64,000 nucleotides of DNA. It comes from Microbacterium testaceum StLB037 (GTDB lineage: Bacteria; Actinomycetota; Actinomycetes; Actinomycetales; Microbacteriaceae). The DNA lies in NCBI RefSeq assembly GCF_900104345.1, contig NZ_FNJN01000004.1, positions 124,802 through 188,801 of the forward strand, given 5' to 3'. The notes below the pieces were generated by a model. The model was not told the DNA's origin, searched no databases, and saw only the letters and a list, made by a program, of their open reading frames with translations. A program made the position numbers and the translations under genes. Shown here piece by piece: positions 1-6,682 of this stretch (within the stretch, counting starts at the first letter, position 1; every line of letters begins with the position of its first letter).

Positions 1-14
1 TCGAGGCCATGCCC

Positions 15-527
15 TCAGTCTGTCGCTCCGGCGGGCGCGGCGGCACCACCCGTGCGACCGTCGGCCACGCGTGCCCGTGCCCGGTCGTGTCGCGAGGCGA
101 CGGGCACGATCTCGGTCGCCCGCGGCAGACCCATCGGCGGGGTTGCGACGTAAATGGTCTCGGCGCGCTCGACCACGTGCGTCTCGTGCCAGATGCCGAC
201 CGCGCCGGGGGTCTTCCGCGCCCGCTGGTTGAAACGCGTCCAGGCGGGCCGGTGCTCCTGGGTCGGCGCCGAGGCGTAGGCGTAGAGCTTGTCGAGCGAC
301 GACCAGTACTGCACGAGGTAGGGACCCCGGGAGCCGAGCAGCATCGTGAAACCGAGGAGCCCGGAGTCGGGGTCGGTGCTCAGCTCGCGCAGCATCCTGG
401 GCATGTCGCCCATCAGCGGCATCCACTGGTCGGGTCGCCACCACTTGTTGACCGTCATGCCGATGTGGAAGACGACGAGCTCGCCGTCGTAGCGGTGGGT
501 CGTTCGTCCCGGATTGATGGATGCCAT
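15..527 (-). CDS. DUF4188 family protein
   Basis: This 170-residue protein has the landmarks of DUF4188, a family of unknown reaction: VVFHIGMTVNKWW at residues 18-30, LGSRGPYLVQYW at 64-75 and GIWHETH at 111-117. The ATG at 527 follows a GAGGAC ribosome-binding stretch. It is divergent from the MerR-type regulator starting at 598, and the 70-bp gap holds a large symmetric operator, so control by that neighbour is likely (inference). The last 30 residues are low-complexity and rich in Ala, Arg and Gly. The family call is fairly secure from pattern recognition; the function is unknown. Confidence 0.8.
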   Translation of the reverse strand: MASINPGRTTHRYDGELVVFHIGMTVNKWWRPDQWMPLMGDMPRMLRELSTDPDSGLLGFTMLLGSRGPYLVQYWSSLDKLYAYASAPTQEHRPAWTRFNQRARKTPGAVGIWHETHVVERAETIYVATPPMGLPRATEIVPVASRHDRARARVADGRTGGAAAPAGATD

Positions 528-538
528 GGCTCGTCCTC

Positions 539-584
539 ACTCGATAGTGTCACTATCCAGTGTTGGATAGTCTTGCTATCGAGT
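539..584. promoter_or_regulatory. Symmetric operator between DUF4188 gene and merR-type gene
   Basis: Two inverted repeats share one centre (561.5): outer arms ACTCGATAG (539-547) and CTATCGAGT (576-584), inner arms ACTATCC (552-558) and GGATAGT (565-571). The same sequence can be read as two 15-bp sites, a perfect GATAGTG-T-CACTATC at 543-557 and an imperfect copy at 566-580, with centres 23 bp apart. It lies in the 70-bp divergent gap, as expected for autoregulation by the MerR-type protein. The DNA symmetry is seen directly; the bound protein is inferred. Confidence 0.7.
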
Positions 585-597
585 CAAGGGGCGAGCG

Positions 598-1209
598 GTG
601 CGGATCTCGGAACTGTCGGCGACCAGCGGAGTACCCGTCGCCACCATCAAGTACTACCTGCGCGAGCGACTGCTGCCCGAGGGCGAGCGCACCTCGCCGA
701 CGCAGGCGAGCTACGCAGCCTCGCACGTCCAGCGCCTCGGCGTCATCCGCGCGCTCGTCGACGCGGGCGTCGGGATCGCGGGGGTGCGCAAGGTGATCGG
801 CGTGCTCGAAGAGCCGCCCGAGAACCCCTACGACCTGCTCGGCGCCGCCAATGCCGCCGTGACCCCGGTGGTCGACGGCGACCTCGACGTGACCGCGGCG
901 ACCGCGCTGCTCGAGCGCATGGGCGGATCGCCCGTCGACTGTTTTCCCGACCAGCTCCGTGCCGTCGCCCAGGCCCTCGCGACACTCGATCGCGCCGGGT
1001 TCACCGTGCCGCCGTCGGTGATGGACAGCTACGTCACGCATCTCGCCGCGATCGGCGAGGCGGAGCTCGCCGCGACACCCGAGACGTCGATGGACGACGC
1101 TGTGCGCTACGTCGTGCTCGGCACCGCACTCGTCGAGCCGCTCATTCTGGCCCTGCGGCGGGTCGGCGAGCAGATCGCGGCGTCGAGACGCTTCTCGGCG
1201 GAAGGCTAG
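598..1209 (+). CDS. MerR family transcriptional regulator
   Basis: This 203-residue protein begins with a typical MerR winged-helix domain: RISELSATSGVPVATIKYYL at residues 2-21, then an RLG-like segment and a dimerisation helix to about residue 72. The remaining 130 residues resemble no effector domain I can name, and there is no obvious metal-binding cysteine cluster, so an organic ligand is more likely than a metal. The GTG at 598 is chosen because AAGGGG (586-591) sits 6 nt upstream and the HTH starts at residue 2. It is divergent from the DUF4188 gene across a palindromic operator. Its stop overlaps the stop of the convergent DUF4287 gene. Confidence 0.88.
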   Translation: MRISELSATSGVPVATIKYYLRERLLPEGERTSPTQASYAASHVQRLGVIRALVDAGVGIAGVRKVIGVLEEPPENPYDLLGAANAAVTPVVDGDLDVTAATALLERMGGSPVDCFPDQLRAVAQALATLDRAGFTVPPSVMDSYVTHLAAIGEAELAATPETSMDDAVRYVVLGTALVEPLILALRRVGEQIAASRRFSAEG

Positions 1210-1496
1210 GGGTTCGGATTCGACGCCGCGCCGTCGAGCCAGAGGGTGTCGCTCTTGTCGCCGTGCGGCCCGCTGCGGCCGACGTGCGTGTCGCCGATCT
1301 GCGGGCCCTTCGTGATCACGTGCACGAGGGCCATGCCGTGGCCGCGCCCGAGGTCGTAGTCGTCCTTCAACCATTCGAGAATCGGGGTCGCCTTCGTGCC
1401 CGGACCGAAACCGCGCTCGGCGGCGAGGGCGACGAACTGCCGCGGGGTGAGACCCGTCTTGGTCTCGATGTTGTCGAGATACGCCTGGAAAGACAT
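1206..1496 (-). CDS. DUF4287 domain protein
   Basis: This 96-residue protein matches DUF4287: an N-terminal SFQAYLDNIETKTGLTPRQF helix pair (residues 2-21) and a central LKDDYDLGRGHGMALVHVI stretch (about 43-61). Such proteins are small, soluble and of unknown role, and some relatives carry a C-terminal DUF5655-like part that is absent here. The ATG at 1496 is probably leaderless, because a TAGCCT -10 hexamer (1503-1508, minus strand) lies exactly 6 nt upstream. It is convergent with the MerR-type gene, the two stop codons overlapping by 4 bp. Confidence 0.75.
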   Translation of the reverse strand: MSFQAYLDNIETKTGLTPRQFVALAAERGFGPGTKATPILEWLKDDYDLGRGHGMALVHVITKGPQIGDTHVGRSGPHGDKSDTLWLDGAASNPNP

Positions 1497-1502
1497 GGCC
1501 GC

Positions 1503-1508
1503 AGGCTA
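1503..1508 (-). promoter_or_regulatory. -10 element of DUF4287 gene (leaderless)
   Basis: TAGCCT, 6 nt before the ATG at 1496, so transcription should begin at the start codon. Confidence 0.55.
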
Positions 1509-1565
1509 CCGCGCACCTCCGACAGGGGTCCAGGCGAGAGCGCGGATCGGCCTCGCCGGCCGTTG

Positions 1566-1571
1566 TACGGT
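1566..1571 (+). promoter_or_regulatory. -10 element of GNAT gene (leaderless)
   Basis: TACGGT, 6 nt before the ATG at 1578. No convincing -35. Confidence 0.5.
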
Positions 1572-1577
1572 CGAGGG

Positions 1578-2039
1578 ATGGCCGTCACCGTGCATCGTTC
1601 CGCTGTCGCCGACATCGCCCCGCTCACGCTGTACCGCATCCTCTGGATGCGAGTGGCCGTGTTCGTGGTCGAGCAGGAGGCCGCTTACCCCGAGATCGAC
1701 GGCCGCGACATCGAGCCCGGCGCCGAACTGTTCTGGGCCGCCGATGGCGACGAGATCCGCGCGACGCTCCGCGTTCTCCGGGAGGCGGGGAACACGCGCA
1801 TCGGCCGGGTCGCCACCGCTCCCGCGGCTCGAGGGCGCGGCATCGCCGCCGACCTCATGCGGGCGGCGATCGATCTTCTGGATGCCGAGGCTCCCGGCAT
1901 CCCGATCCTGCTCGACGCTCAGGCGCACCTCGCCTCCTGGTACGGACGGTTCGGCTTCGTCGTGTCGGGGGCCCCTTTCGCCGAGGACGGCATTCCCCAC
2001 GTGCCGATGCGGCGCACCCACCTCGCCGGCGAGCGCTGA
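1578..2039 (+). CDS. ElaA-like GNAT family N-acetyltransferase
   Basis: This 153-residue single-domain protein transfers an acetyl group from acetyl-CoA to an amine whose identity is unknown. The N-terminal LTLYRILWMRVAVFVVEQ (about 14-31) and YPEIDGRD motifs are typical of the ElaA branch. The acetyl-CoA pyrophosphate loop is GRVATAPAARGRGIAADLM (about 76-94), and the C-terminal LASWYGRFGFVVSG is the last GNAT motif. The ATG at 1578 is chosen because a TACGGT -10 hexamer lies 6 nt upstream and the N-terminus then aligns with the family. The stop is 1 nt from the stop of the convergent membrane protein gene. Confidence 0.85.
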   Translation: MAVTVHRSAVADIAPLTLYRILWMRVAVFVVEQEAAYPEIDGRDIEPGAELFWAADGDEIRATLRVLREAGNTRIGRVATAPAARGRGIAADLMRAAIDLLDAEAPGIPILLDAQAHLASWYGRFGFVVSGAPFAEDGIPHVPMRRTHLAGER

Positions 2040-2040
2040 C

Positions 2041-2262
2041 CTAGAGCTGGATGCCGTTGTCCTCGTCGTTCACCCCGACGTTGCGTCCGCGGCTCGACTC
2101 GTAAGCGAGGAGCCACCCGACCGACACGGCGGCGGCGATGACGATGCCGAGCCACACGTTCTGCCACACGAGGCCGAACAGCACCCCCAGGCCGAGCAGG
2201 AGCACGCTCCCGAGAACCCAGTACGTCCGTCCGCGTGGCCAGCCCGTTCCCGTCTGCGTCAT
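2041..2262 (-). CDS. Small membrane protein, two transmembrane segments
   Basis: This 73-residue protein has two hydrophobic segments (about 14-33 and 36-53) and short polar ends: a basic N-terminus (WPRGR) and an acidic C-terminus (NDEDNG). I recognise no family. The ATG at 2262 is supported by a TAGGCT -10 hexamer exactly 6 nt upstream (2269-2274), indicating a leaderless transcript. It lies between a GNAT gene (convergent) and the glycosylase gene (same strand, upstream), with separate promoters for each. Confidence 0.65.
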   Translation of the reverse strand: MTQTGTGWPRGRTYWVLGSVLLLGLGVLFGLVWQNVWLGIVIAAAVSVGWLLAYESSRGRNVGVNDEDNGIQL

Positions 2263-2268
2263 GGGCTC

Positions 2269-2274
2269 AGCCTA
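2269..2274 (-). promoter_or_regulatory. -10 element of small membrane protein gene (leaderless)
   Basis: TAGGCT, 6 nt before the ATG at 2262. It lies just past the glycosylase stop region. Confidence 0.55.
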
Positions 2275-2278
2275 GGGG

Positions 2279-3268
2279 TCACCGATCGCGGTGATCCTCG
2301 GGGTGCAGGCGCGGGCCGCGGCGCGGTTCGAGCGCAGAGCCGGCATAGATCAGACGGATGACGCGCTGACGGTGCCCGGCGAACGGCTCGAGCAGCTCGA
2401 GCATGCCGTCGTCGTCGGTGCGATGCCCGGTGAGGGCGAAACCCACCTGATGGGAGAGATGGTAGTCGCCGACGCTCACGGCATCCGGATCGCCGAAAGC
2501 ACGGATCCGCGTCTCGGCGCTCGTCCAGATGCCCACCCCGCGGAGGCTGATGAAGACGCGATCGCGGGCCTCGCCGTCGACGGCCGCCTCGGCGGCACGG
2601 ACGATGGAGGCCCCCCGGCGCGACGTCTCGACGATGGTGCGCGACTGCGGCGGCTCGAGACCCGCGCGATGCCACGCCCACGAGGGGACGAGGCGCCATC
2701 CGTCGACGTCGGGAGGAGCGAACATCGGCCGAGGGGTCGGACCGGGAGCGCGCTCGCCGTACCAGGTGACGATGCTCCGCCAGGCGGAGAAGGCCTGCAT
2801 GCTCGTGACCTTCTGCTCCATGATGGCGCTGACCAGCGCATCGAAGACGAGGTCGGTGCGGCCGATACGGAGGTCGGGGTGCCGGCGATGCCACTCGGCG
2901 ACGGACGGATGCCGCGACGCGTCGAAACCGTCGGGATCGTCGTCGCGACCGCACAGCGCGGGCAGTTGGTCGAGAGCCCACTCGGCTCCCGGCCCCCACG
3001 CCGCGGCCTTGACCGCACCGCCGACGCGCATGCGCAAGGCGAGGGTGGCGACCCCGAGAGGGGTGCGACTCACCCGCCAGACGACGCCCCCGGCCGGGAG
3101 CGGCTGCGAGGCGAAGTACGTGGGGTCGTTCGCACCGTGACGCTGTGCCGCGACGGCACGGCCGATGTCGACCGGACGGGCGGGGCGGTACTCCGACTCG
3201 ATCGGGTCGCCCGCGGGAGCGGCCGATTCACGCGGCGCGTGATGCGCGCGGACTCCGATCGACCTCAT
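2279..3268 (-). CDS. HhH-GPD DNA glycosylase (3-methyladenine glycosylase 2 / AlkA-like)
   Basis: This 329-residue protein of the HhH-GPD superfamily should excise alkylated bases from DNA as the first step of base excision repair. The helix-hairpin-helix is SLRGVGIWTSAE (241-252), and the catalytic aspartate is D268 in SVGDYHLSHQVG. The helical lobe includes DLVFDALVSAIMEQKVTSMQAF (139-160). No iron-sulfur cysteine cluster is present, which fits the AlkA side of the superfamily rather than MutY/Nth. The ATG at 3268 has a TAGGGT -10 hexamer 6 nt upstream. Neighbouring genes do not suggest a DNA-repair operon. Confidence 0.85.
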   Translation of the reverse strand: MRSIGVRAHHAPRESAAPAGDPIESEYRPARPVDIGRAVAAQRHGANDPTYFASQPLPAGGVVWRVSRTPLGVATLALRMRVGGAVKAAAWGPGAEWALDQLPALCGRDDDPDGFDASRHPSVAEWHRRHPDLRIGRTDLVFDALVSAIMEQKVTSMQAFSAWRSIVTWYGERAPGPTPRPMFAPPDVDGWRLVPSWAWHRAGLEPPQSRTIVETSRRGASIVRAAEAAVDGEARDRVFISLRGVGIWTSAETRIRAFGDPDAVSVGDYHLSHQVGFALTGHRTDDDGMLELLEPFAGHRQRVIRLIYAGSALEPRRGPRLHPEDHRDR

Positions 3269-3274
3269 GCCGAC

Positions 3275-3280
3275 ACCCTA
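3275..3280 (-). promoter_or_regulatory. -10 element of glycosylase gene (leaderless)
   Basis: TAGGGT, 6 nt before the ATG at 3268. Confidence 0.5.
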
Positions 3281-3331
3281 CGTCCGAGCGCCGACATCGC
3301 GGCATCCGCTCCCGCAGAGCGGGAAGAGGCG

Positions 3332-4054
3332 TCAGAACCGGTCGGGCGAGGGGGTGCCGTGTCCGTAGCGGATCGACACGTCGGCGTGGCGGTCGAAGCG
3401 GTACCCGACGCCGCGCACGGTGCGCACGATGTCCTCGTACACGCCGAGCTTCGCGCGCAGGCGCCGCACGTGCACGTCGATGGTGCGCTCGCCCGGGGCG
3501 TCATCGTCGGTCGAGCCCTCCCAGAGGGATGCCACCAGCTCGGTGCGCTCGATCGTGCGGCCTTCGCGCAGAACGAGGTACTGCAGCAGCTCGAACTCCT
3601 TGAACGTGAACGCAGCGGACTCGCCGTCGATGAGCACGCGCTTGCGCGAGATGTCGACCACGACGCCTCCCGGCGCGCGGTCCTCTTCGGCGGGCTCGTC
3701 CTTGGTGCGTGCGATCGCCGACGGCTCGTGCAGGGCGAGACGCACCACGTCCACGTCGCGGCCACCGGACCCGACCGGGGCGAGGGCGACCGTCGCGTAG
3801 GTCTCGGCGGCGGGGGCCAGCTCGCCGAGCGTACGGCGGAGGGCTTCGACGAGAGTACCGAGGCTGACGCCGGCGGCGGCGGCCTTCGCCTCGTCGATGC
3901 CGACGTAGAGAGCGAAGCCCCGCGGGGCGGTGGTGGCGGGGGCGGCGGGGCGAGCCGCAGGGGCCGACGCTGCGGTCGCGTGGGGAGCGGCGTCGCGGGC
4001 GGCGGGACGGGCGGCGGCGGTGGAGGGGCGGTCGAGAACGGCGGAGATCGACAT
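3332..4054 (-). CDS. Winged-helix (OmpR/PhoB-type) transcriptional regulator without receiver domain
   Basis: This 240-residue protein ends in a complete OmpR/PhoB-type DNA-binding domain (about 131-225): strand VVVDISRKRVLIDG, helix FTFKEFELLQYLVL, recognition helix ERTIDVHVRRLRAKLG (189-204) and wing IVRTVRGVGYRF (209-220). There is no phospho-acceptor receiver. Instead the N-terminus is a 45-residue Ala/Pro tail, then a compact domain (47-112) of unknown function that may sense a signal. AAGGA (4065-4069, minus strand) lies about 10 nt before the ATG. A cysteine-rich leader peptide gene on the same strand ends 177 bp upstream, suggesting attenuation by cysteine or sulfur supply (inference). 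Confidence 0.8.
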   Translation of the reverse strand: MSISAVLDRPSTAAARPAARDAAPHATAASAPAARPAAPATTAPRGFALYVGIDEAKAAAAGVSLGTLVEALRRTLGELAPAAETYATVALAPVGSGGRDVDVVRLALHEPSAIARTKDEPAEEDRAPGGVVVDISRKRVLIDGESAAFTFKEFELLQYLVLREGRTIERTELVASLWEGSTDDDAPGERTIDVHVRRLRAKLGVYEDIVRTVRGVGYRFDRHADVSIRYGHGTPSPDRF

Positions 4055-4063
4055 GAGGAGAGA

Positions 4064-4092
4064 ATCCTTGGGTGTGTGAACCCGGGCGTCAA
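4064..4092 (-). promoter_or_regulatory. Possible second promoter close to the winged-helix gene
   Basis: TTGACG (4087-4092, minus strand) is followed after 17 bp by AAGGAT (4064-4069). The -10 match is weak and the same bases could be the ribosome-binding site, so this is tentative. If real, it would bypass the leader peptide. Confidence 0.25.
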
Positions 4093-4231
4093 CGAGAGCG
4101 GGGTTCGACGGGAGGGAGAGGCCGGAGGGCCGGAGTGCGGTGCCGGGGTACGCGTGATCGACGCGGACGTCAGGCGGCCGAGGGACGACGTCGGTGTTCA
4201 GAAACCGAGGTGGTCCGAGCGAGGGTCGCTG

Positions 4232-4333
4232 TTAGCGGCACATTCGACAACACAGCGCAACGCGGCCGGGCATCATCATGCCGGCAGTCCTGTTCGCCTC
4301 CCGGGCGGACAGAGAACGCGCGTTGAGAGTCAT
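4232..4333 (-). CDS. Cysteine-rich leader peptide (putative attenuator uORF)
   Basis: A 33-codon ORF ending LCCRMCR, with three cysteine codons among its last seven (TGT, TGT, TGC). The ATG at 4333 coincides with the predicted transcription start: a -35 TTGACG and -10 CATAAT with an 18-bp spacer leave exactly 6 nt before the ATG, so the uORF is leaderless. Polycysteine leaderless small ORFs are known in mycobacteria as cysteine-responsive attenuators of downstream sulfur genes. The downstream gene here is the winged-helix regulator. The 177 bp between them contain a weak GACGTC/GACGTC pairing but no T-run terminator, so coupling through translation or Rho is more likely than a classical hairpin switch. 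Confidence 0.7.
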   Translation of the reverse strand: MTLNARSLSAREANRTAGMMMPGRVALCCRMCR

Positions 4334-4339
4334 GGGGGG

Positions 4340-4369
4340 ATTATGACGCAGCGTGTCCGACCTCGTCAA
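4340..4369 (-). promoter_or_regulatory. Promoter of the leader peptide
   Basis: -35 TTGACG (4364-4369), 18-bp spacer, -10 CATAAT (4340-4345), then six C residues and the ATG. This is the best sigma-70-type promoter in the window and places +1 on the A of the start codon. Confidence 0.75.
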
Positions 4370-4476
4370 ATCGGCATGGATGCCGTCAGGGGCGCGCATC
4401 ATGCTCAGTTTCGCGGCCTCCCGGGCCGTCGCACCGTGCACTCTGCCGCGACGGAGCCCGTCCATCGAGGGCGGCG

Positions 4477-4482
4477 TAGCCT
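4477..4482 (+). promoter_or_regulatory. -10 element of GNAT-like gene
   Basis: TAGCCT, 7 nt before the ATG at 4490. Probably leaderless. Confidence 0.4.
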
Positions 4483-4489
4483 CTCCGTC

Positions 4490-4789
4490 ATGGCTGACCT
4501 GCTTTTCGCCGACGACAAGACCGCGTCCCGCTACACGTTGCACGATGGAGACGACCTCGTCTCGGTCCTCGATTATCGCGACGACGGGCGCACGGTCGCC
4601 CTGACTCGCGCCTTCACCATCCCCACCTTCCGCGGACACGGCTACGCCGCCGTGATCACCGAGCGCGCGGTGGACGCGATCGAGGCGGCGGGCGACCGCG
4701 AGATCCTGCCCGTGTGCTGGTACGTGGGGGAGTGGTTCGAAGCCCACCCCGAGCGGGCGGCCATCCTGCACCAGCGACCCGCCTCCTGA
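4490..4789 (+). CDS. Small YjdJ-type GNAT acetyltransferase-like protein
   Basis: This 99-residue protein has the short GNAT fold of the YjdJ/Gcn5-related group (COG2388-like). RAFTIPTFRGHGYAAVITERAVD (about 43-65) is the CoA-binding loop and helix, and REILPVCWYVGEWFEAHPE (about 72-90) is the conserved C-terminal motif with the cysteine and histidine region. Proteins of this type bind acetyl-CoA, but their acceptor is unknown. The ATG at 4490 gives a full-length domain, and a TAGCCT hexamer lies 7 nt upstream. It is divergent from the leader peptide/regulator unit. Confidence 0.8.
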   Translation: MADLLFADDKTASRYTLHDGDDLVSVLDYRDDGRTVALTRAFTIPTFRGHGYAAVITERAVDAIEAAGDREILPVCWYVGEWFEAHPERAAILHQRPAS

Positions 4790-4880
4790 ACCGAGCGCCT
4801 ACGCAGACCGCGTCCGGCCGTCAACCCCTGCCGGGTCCTCCGCCCGCCCGACGAAGCTGGTCGGGTCGAAAGGGGAAGTC

Positions 4881-5090
4881 ATGACAGACGACCGCGACCT
4901 GCCCGAGGGTGTCATCAACGCCGACCCTCCCGGTGGGTGGGAGAGCGGCGCCGTCGCCGACGGTGAGACCGCAGAGCAGAACGAGCACGCGAAGGGCTCG
5001 CCGCGCCTCAACGACGCGGAGCCCTCGGACCCCATCGAGGGGGATGCCGCCAGCCAGGGCATCGACCCCGACCTGAGCACGGAGGACTGA
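4881..5090 (+). CDS. Small acidic hypothetical protein
   Basis: A 69-residue, highly acidic, Gly/Asp/Glu-rich polypeptide with no hydrophobic segment and no recognised family; it is probably intrinsically disordered. The ATG at 4881 is preceded by an AGGGGAAG ribosome-binding stretch. Its stop lies 1 nt before the next gene's ATG, so the two are almost certainly co-transcribed and translationally coupled. Codon use (GC at third positions) matches the neighbours, supporting a real gene. Confidence 0.6.
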   Translation: MTDDRDLPEGVINADPPGGWESGAVADGETAEQNEHAKGSPRLNDAEPSDPIEGDAASQGIDPDLSTED

Positions 5091-5091
5091 C

Positions 5092-5409
5092 ATGACGGAT
5101 GAGACTCGGGCGCCCCAGCCCACCAGCGGTCCCGACGGGGGAGCAGACGCCGCGGACTCGGTCGGCGGCGCTGTGCACCGCGATCGCAAGATCTCGCGAC
5201 CCGACGAGCAGTCCGAACCGGCCATGGACACCCACCCGACCGACGACGAGGCCCGCATCGCCGGCGTCGTCGTGCAGACGCGCGCCGACGTCGGCGACAA
5301 GAGCGAGGAGCGCATCGCCGACGTGCTGCGTCAGCGTTTCCGCGACATCGGCCTCGACCTGGGCGACGACCGCATCCGCGCCCTGGCCGCGGAGGTCTCG
5401 GGCTCCTGA
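5092..5409 (+). CDS. Small hypothetical protein, acidic N-terminus
   Basis: This 105-residue soluble protein has a disordered acidic first half and a helical second half (about 55-102) containing RIADVLRQRFRDIGLDLGDDRI. I recognise no family. GGAGG (5081-5085) lies 6 nt before the ATG. It is the second gene of a two-gene unit with the 69-residue protein and is followed by a strong hairpin terminator at 5422-5456. Function unknown. Confidence 0.6.
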   Translation: MTDETRAPQPTSGPDGGADAADSVGGAVHRDRKISRPDEQSEPAMDTHPTDDEARIAGVVVQTRADVGDKSEERIADVLRQRFRDIGLDLGDDRIRALAAEVSGS

Positions 5410-5421
5410 TCCCTCGAGAAC

Positions 5422-5456
5422 GCCCCGCCCCGGAAAGACCCGGCGGCGGGGCTTTT
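5422..5456 (+). terminator. Rho-independent-type terminator
   Basis: GCCCCGCC (5422-5429) pairs perfectly with GGCGGGGC (5445-5452) and is followed by TTTT. It closes the two-gene unit at 4881-5409. Confidence 0.75.
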
Positions 5457-5515
5457 CCGTGGGACGAACCCGTCGGGTCGGGCGTTTGCTGCGAGCCGAT
5501 GTCGGAGGTGCGACG

Positions 5516-5521
5516 TACCGT
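5516..5521 (+). promoter_or_regulatory. -10 element of sbcD (leaderless)
   Basis: TACCGT, 6 nt before the ATG at 5528. No clear -35. Confidence 0.5.
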
Positions 5522-5527
5522 GTCTGC

Positions 5528-6682
5528 ATGCGGATCCTGCACACCTCCGACTGGCACATCGGGCGCTCCTTCCACGGGCACTCGACCCTCGATGCGCTGA
5601 GCGGCGTCCTCGACGCCCTCGTCGCGCAGGTGCGCGAGAACTCCGTCGACGTGGTGATCGTCGCGGGCGACGTCTTCGATTCCGCGGCCCCCTCGGCGGC
5701 CTGTTATCCGGTCTTGACGTCGACCCTGGCGTCGCTGGCGGCCGCCGGAGCGCGTGTCATCGTCACGAGCGGCAACCACGACTCGGCTGCCCGTCTCGGC
5801 TTCCAGTCCGCTCTGTTGCGCGACGAGATCACGGTCGTCACCGCCCCCCACGCCGTGGGTACCCCGGTGACCATCGACGACGAGCACGGCTCCGTGCACT
5901 TCTACGGCATCCCGTACCTCGAGCCCGCCATCGTGCGCCACCTCTGGGAGGGCGTCGAACTGCGCAGCCAGGCACAGACCATGCAGCACGCCCTCGACCT
6001 CGTCCGCGCCGACCTCGCCGAGCGCGGTGGGCGTTCGGTGGTGGCGGCTCATTGCTTCGCCGCAGGCGTCGACGCGACGCCGGGGGTGGAGCGCGAGATC
6101 CGCCAGGGGGGTCTCGACGTGGTTCCGCTTTCCGCCTTCGACGGGCCCGATTACGTCGCCCTCGGACACATCCACGGCCGCCAGCAGATCTCCACCCGCG
6201 TCCGATACGCCGGAGCGCCGGTGCACTACAGCTTCGGTGAGGCGGGCAAACCGCGCGGATCCTGGTTGGTGGATCTCGACGCCGACGGGCTCGCGAACGT
6301 GACCTGGCTCGACCTGCCCGTTCTCCGCCCGCTCGTCACCCTCCGTGCCCCCCTCGACGACCTCCTGACCGACGATCGCTTCGCCGACTTCCACGAGCAC
6401 TGGGTGCGCGCCGAGTACACCGACTCCACTCCACAGCCCGATCCCATGCGCCGGCTGCAGGCGCGCTTCCCGTGGTGCGCCACGGTCGTCCACCTCCCCG
6501 CTCAGACCCTGCCCGACGACGGGTCGGGGTACGCCCGACGGGTGCGGTCCGCGCGCGACGACGGCGAGGTCATCGACACCTTCCTCGCCCACGTCCGCGA
6601 GGGAGAAGGGGCCTCCGAGGCCGAGCGCGCCCTCATCCGCGAGGTGCTCGACGGCCGGTCCGTCGCGGAGGCCACGGCGTGA
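5528..6682 (+). CDS. sbcD: Exonuclease SbcCD, nuclease subunit SbcD
   Basis: This 384-residue Mre11-type metallophosphoesterase is the nuclease partner of SbcC; it trims DNA ends and cleaves hairpins in double-strand break processing. Metal ligands are visible in order: D8 and H10 in TSDWH, D48 in AGDVFD, N83/H84/D85 in SGNHD, a histidine in VVAAHC, and the LGHIHGRQ motif. A C-terminal capping and SbcC-interaction region follows. The length is normal for the family. The start is fixed by a TACCGT -10 hexamer 6 nt upstream and by the MRILHTSDWH beginning. Its TGA overlaps the GTG of sbcC (GTGA), so the two are translationally coupled. Confidence 0.97.
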   Translation: MRILHTSDWHIGRSFHGHSTLDALSGVLDALVAQVRENSVDVVIVAGDVFDSAAPSAACYPVLTSTLASLAAAGARVIVTSGNHDSAARLGFQSALLRDEITVVTAPHAVGTPVTIDDEHGSVHFYGIPYLEPAIVRHLWEGVELRSQAQTMQHALDLVRADLAERGGRSVVAAHCFAAGVDATPGVEREIRQGGLDVVPLSAFDGPDYVALGHIHGRQQISTRVRYAGAPVHYSFGEAGKPRGSWLVDLDADGLANVTWLDLPVLRPLVTLRAPLDDLLTDDRFADFHEHWVRAEYTDSTPQPDPMRRLQARFPWCATVVHLPAQTLPDDGSGYARRVRSARDDGEVIDTFLAHVREGEGASEAERALIREVLDGRSVAEATA

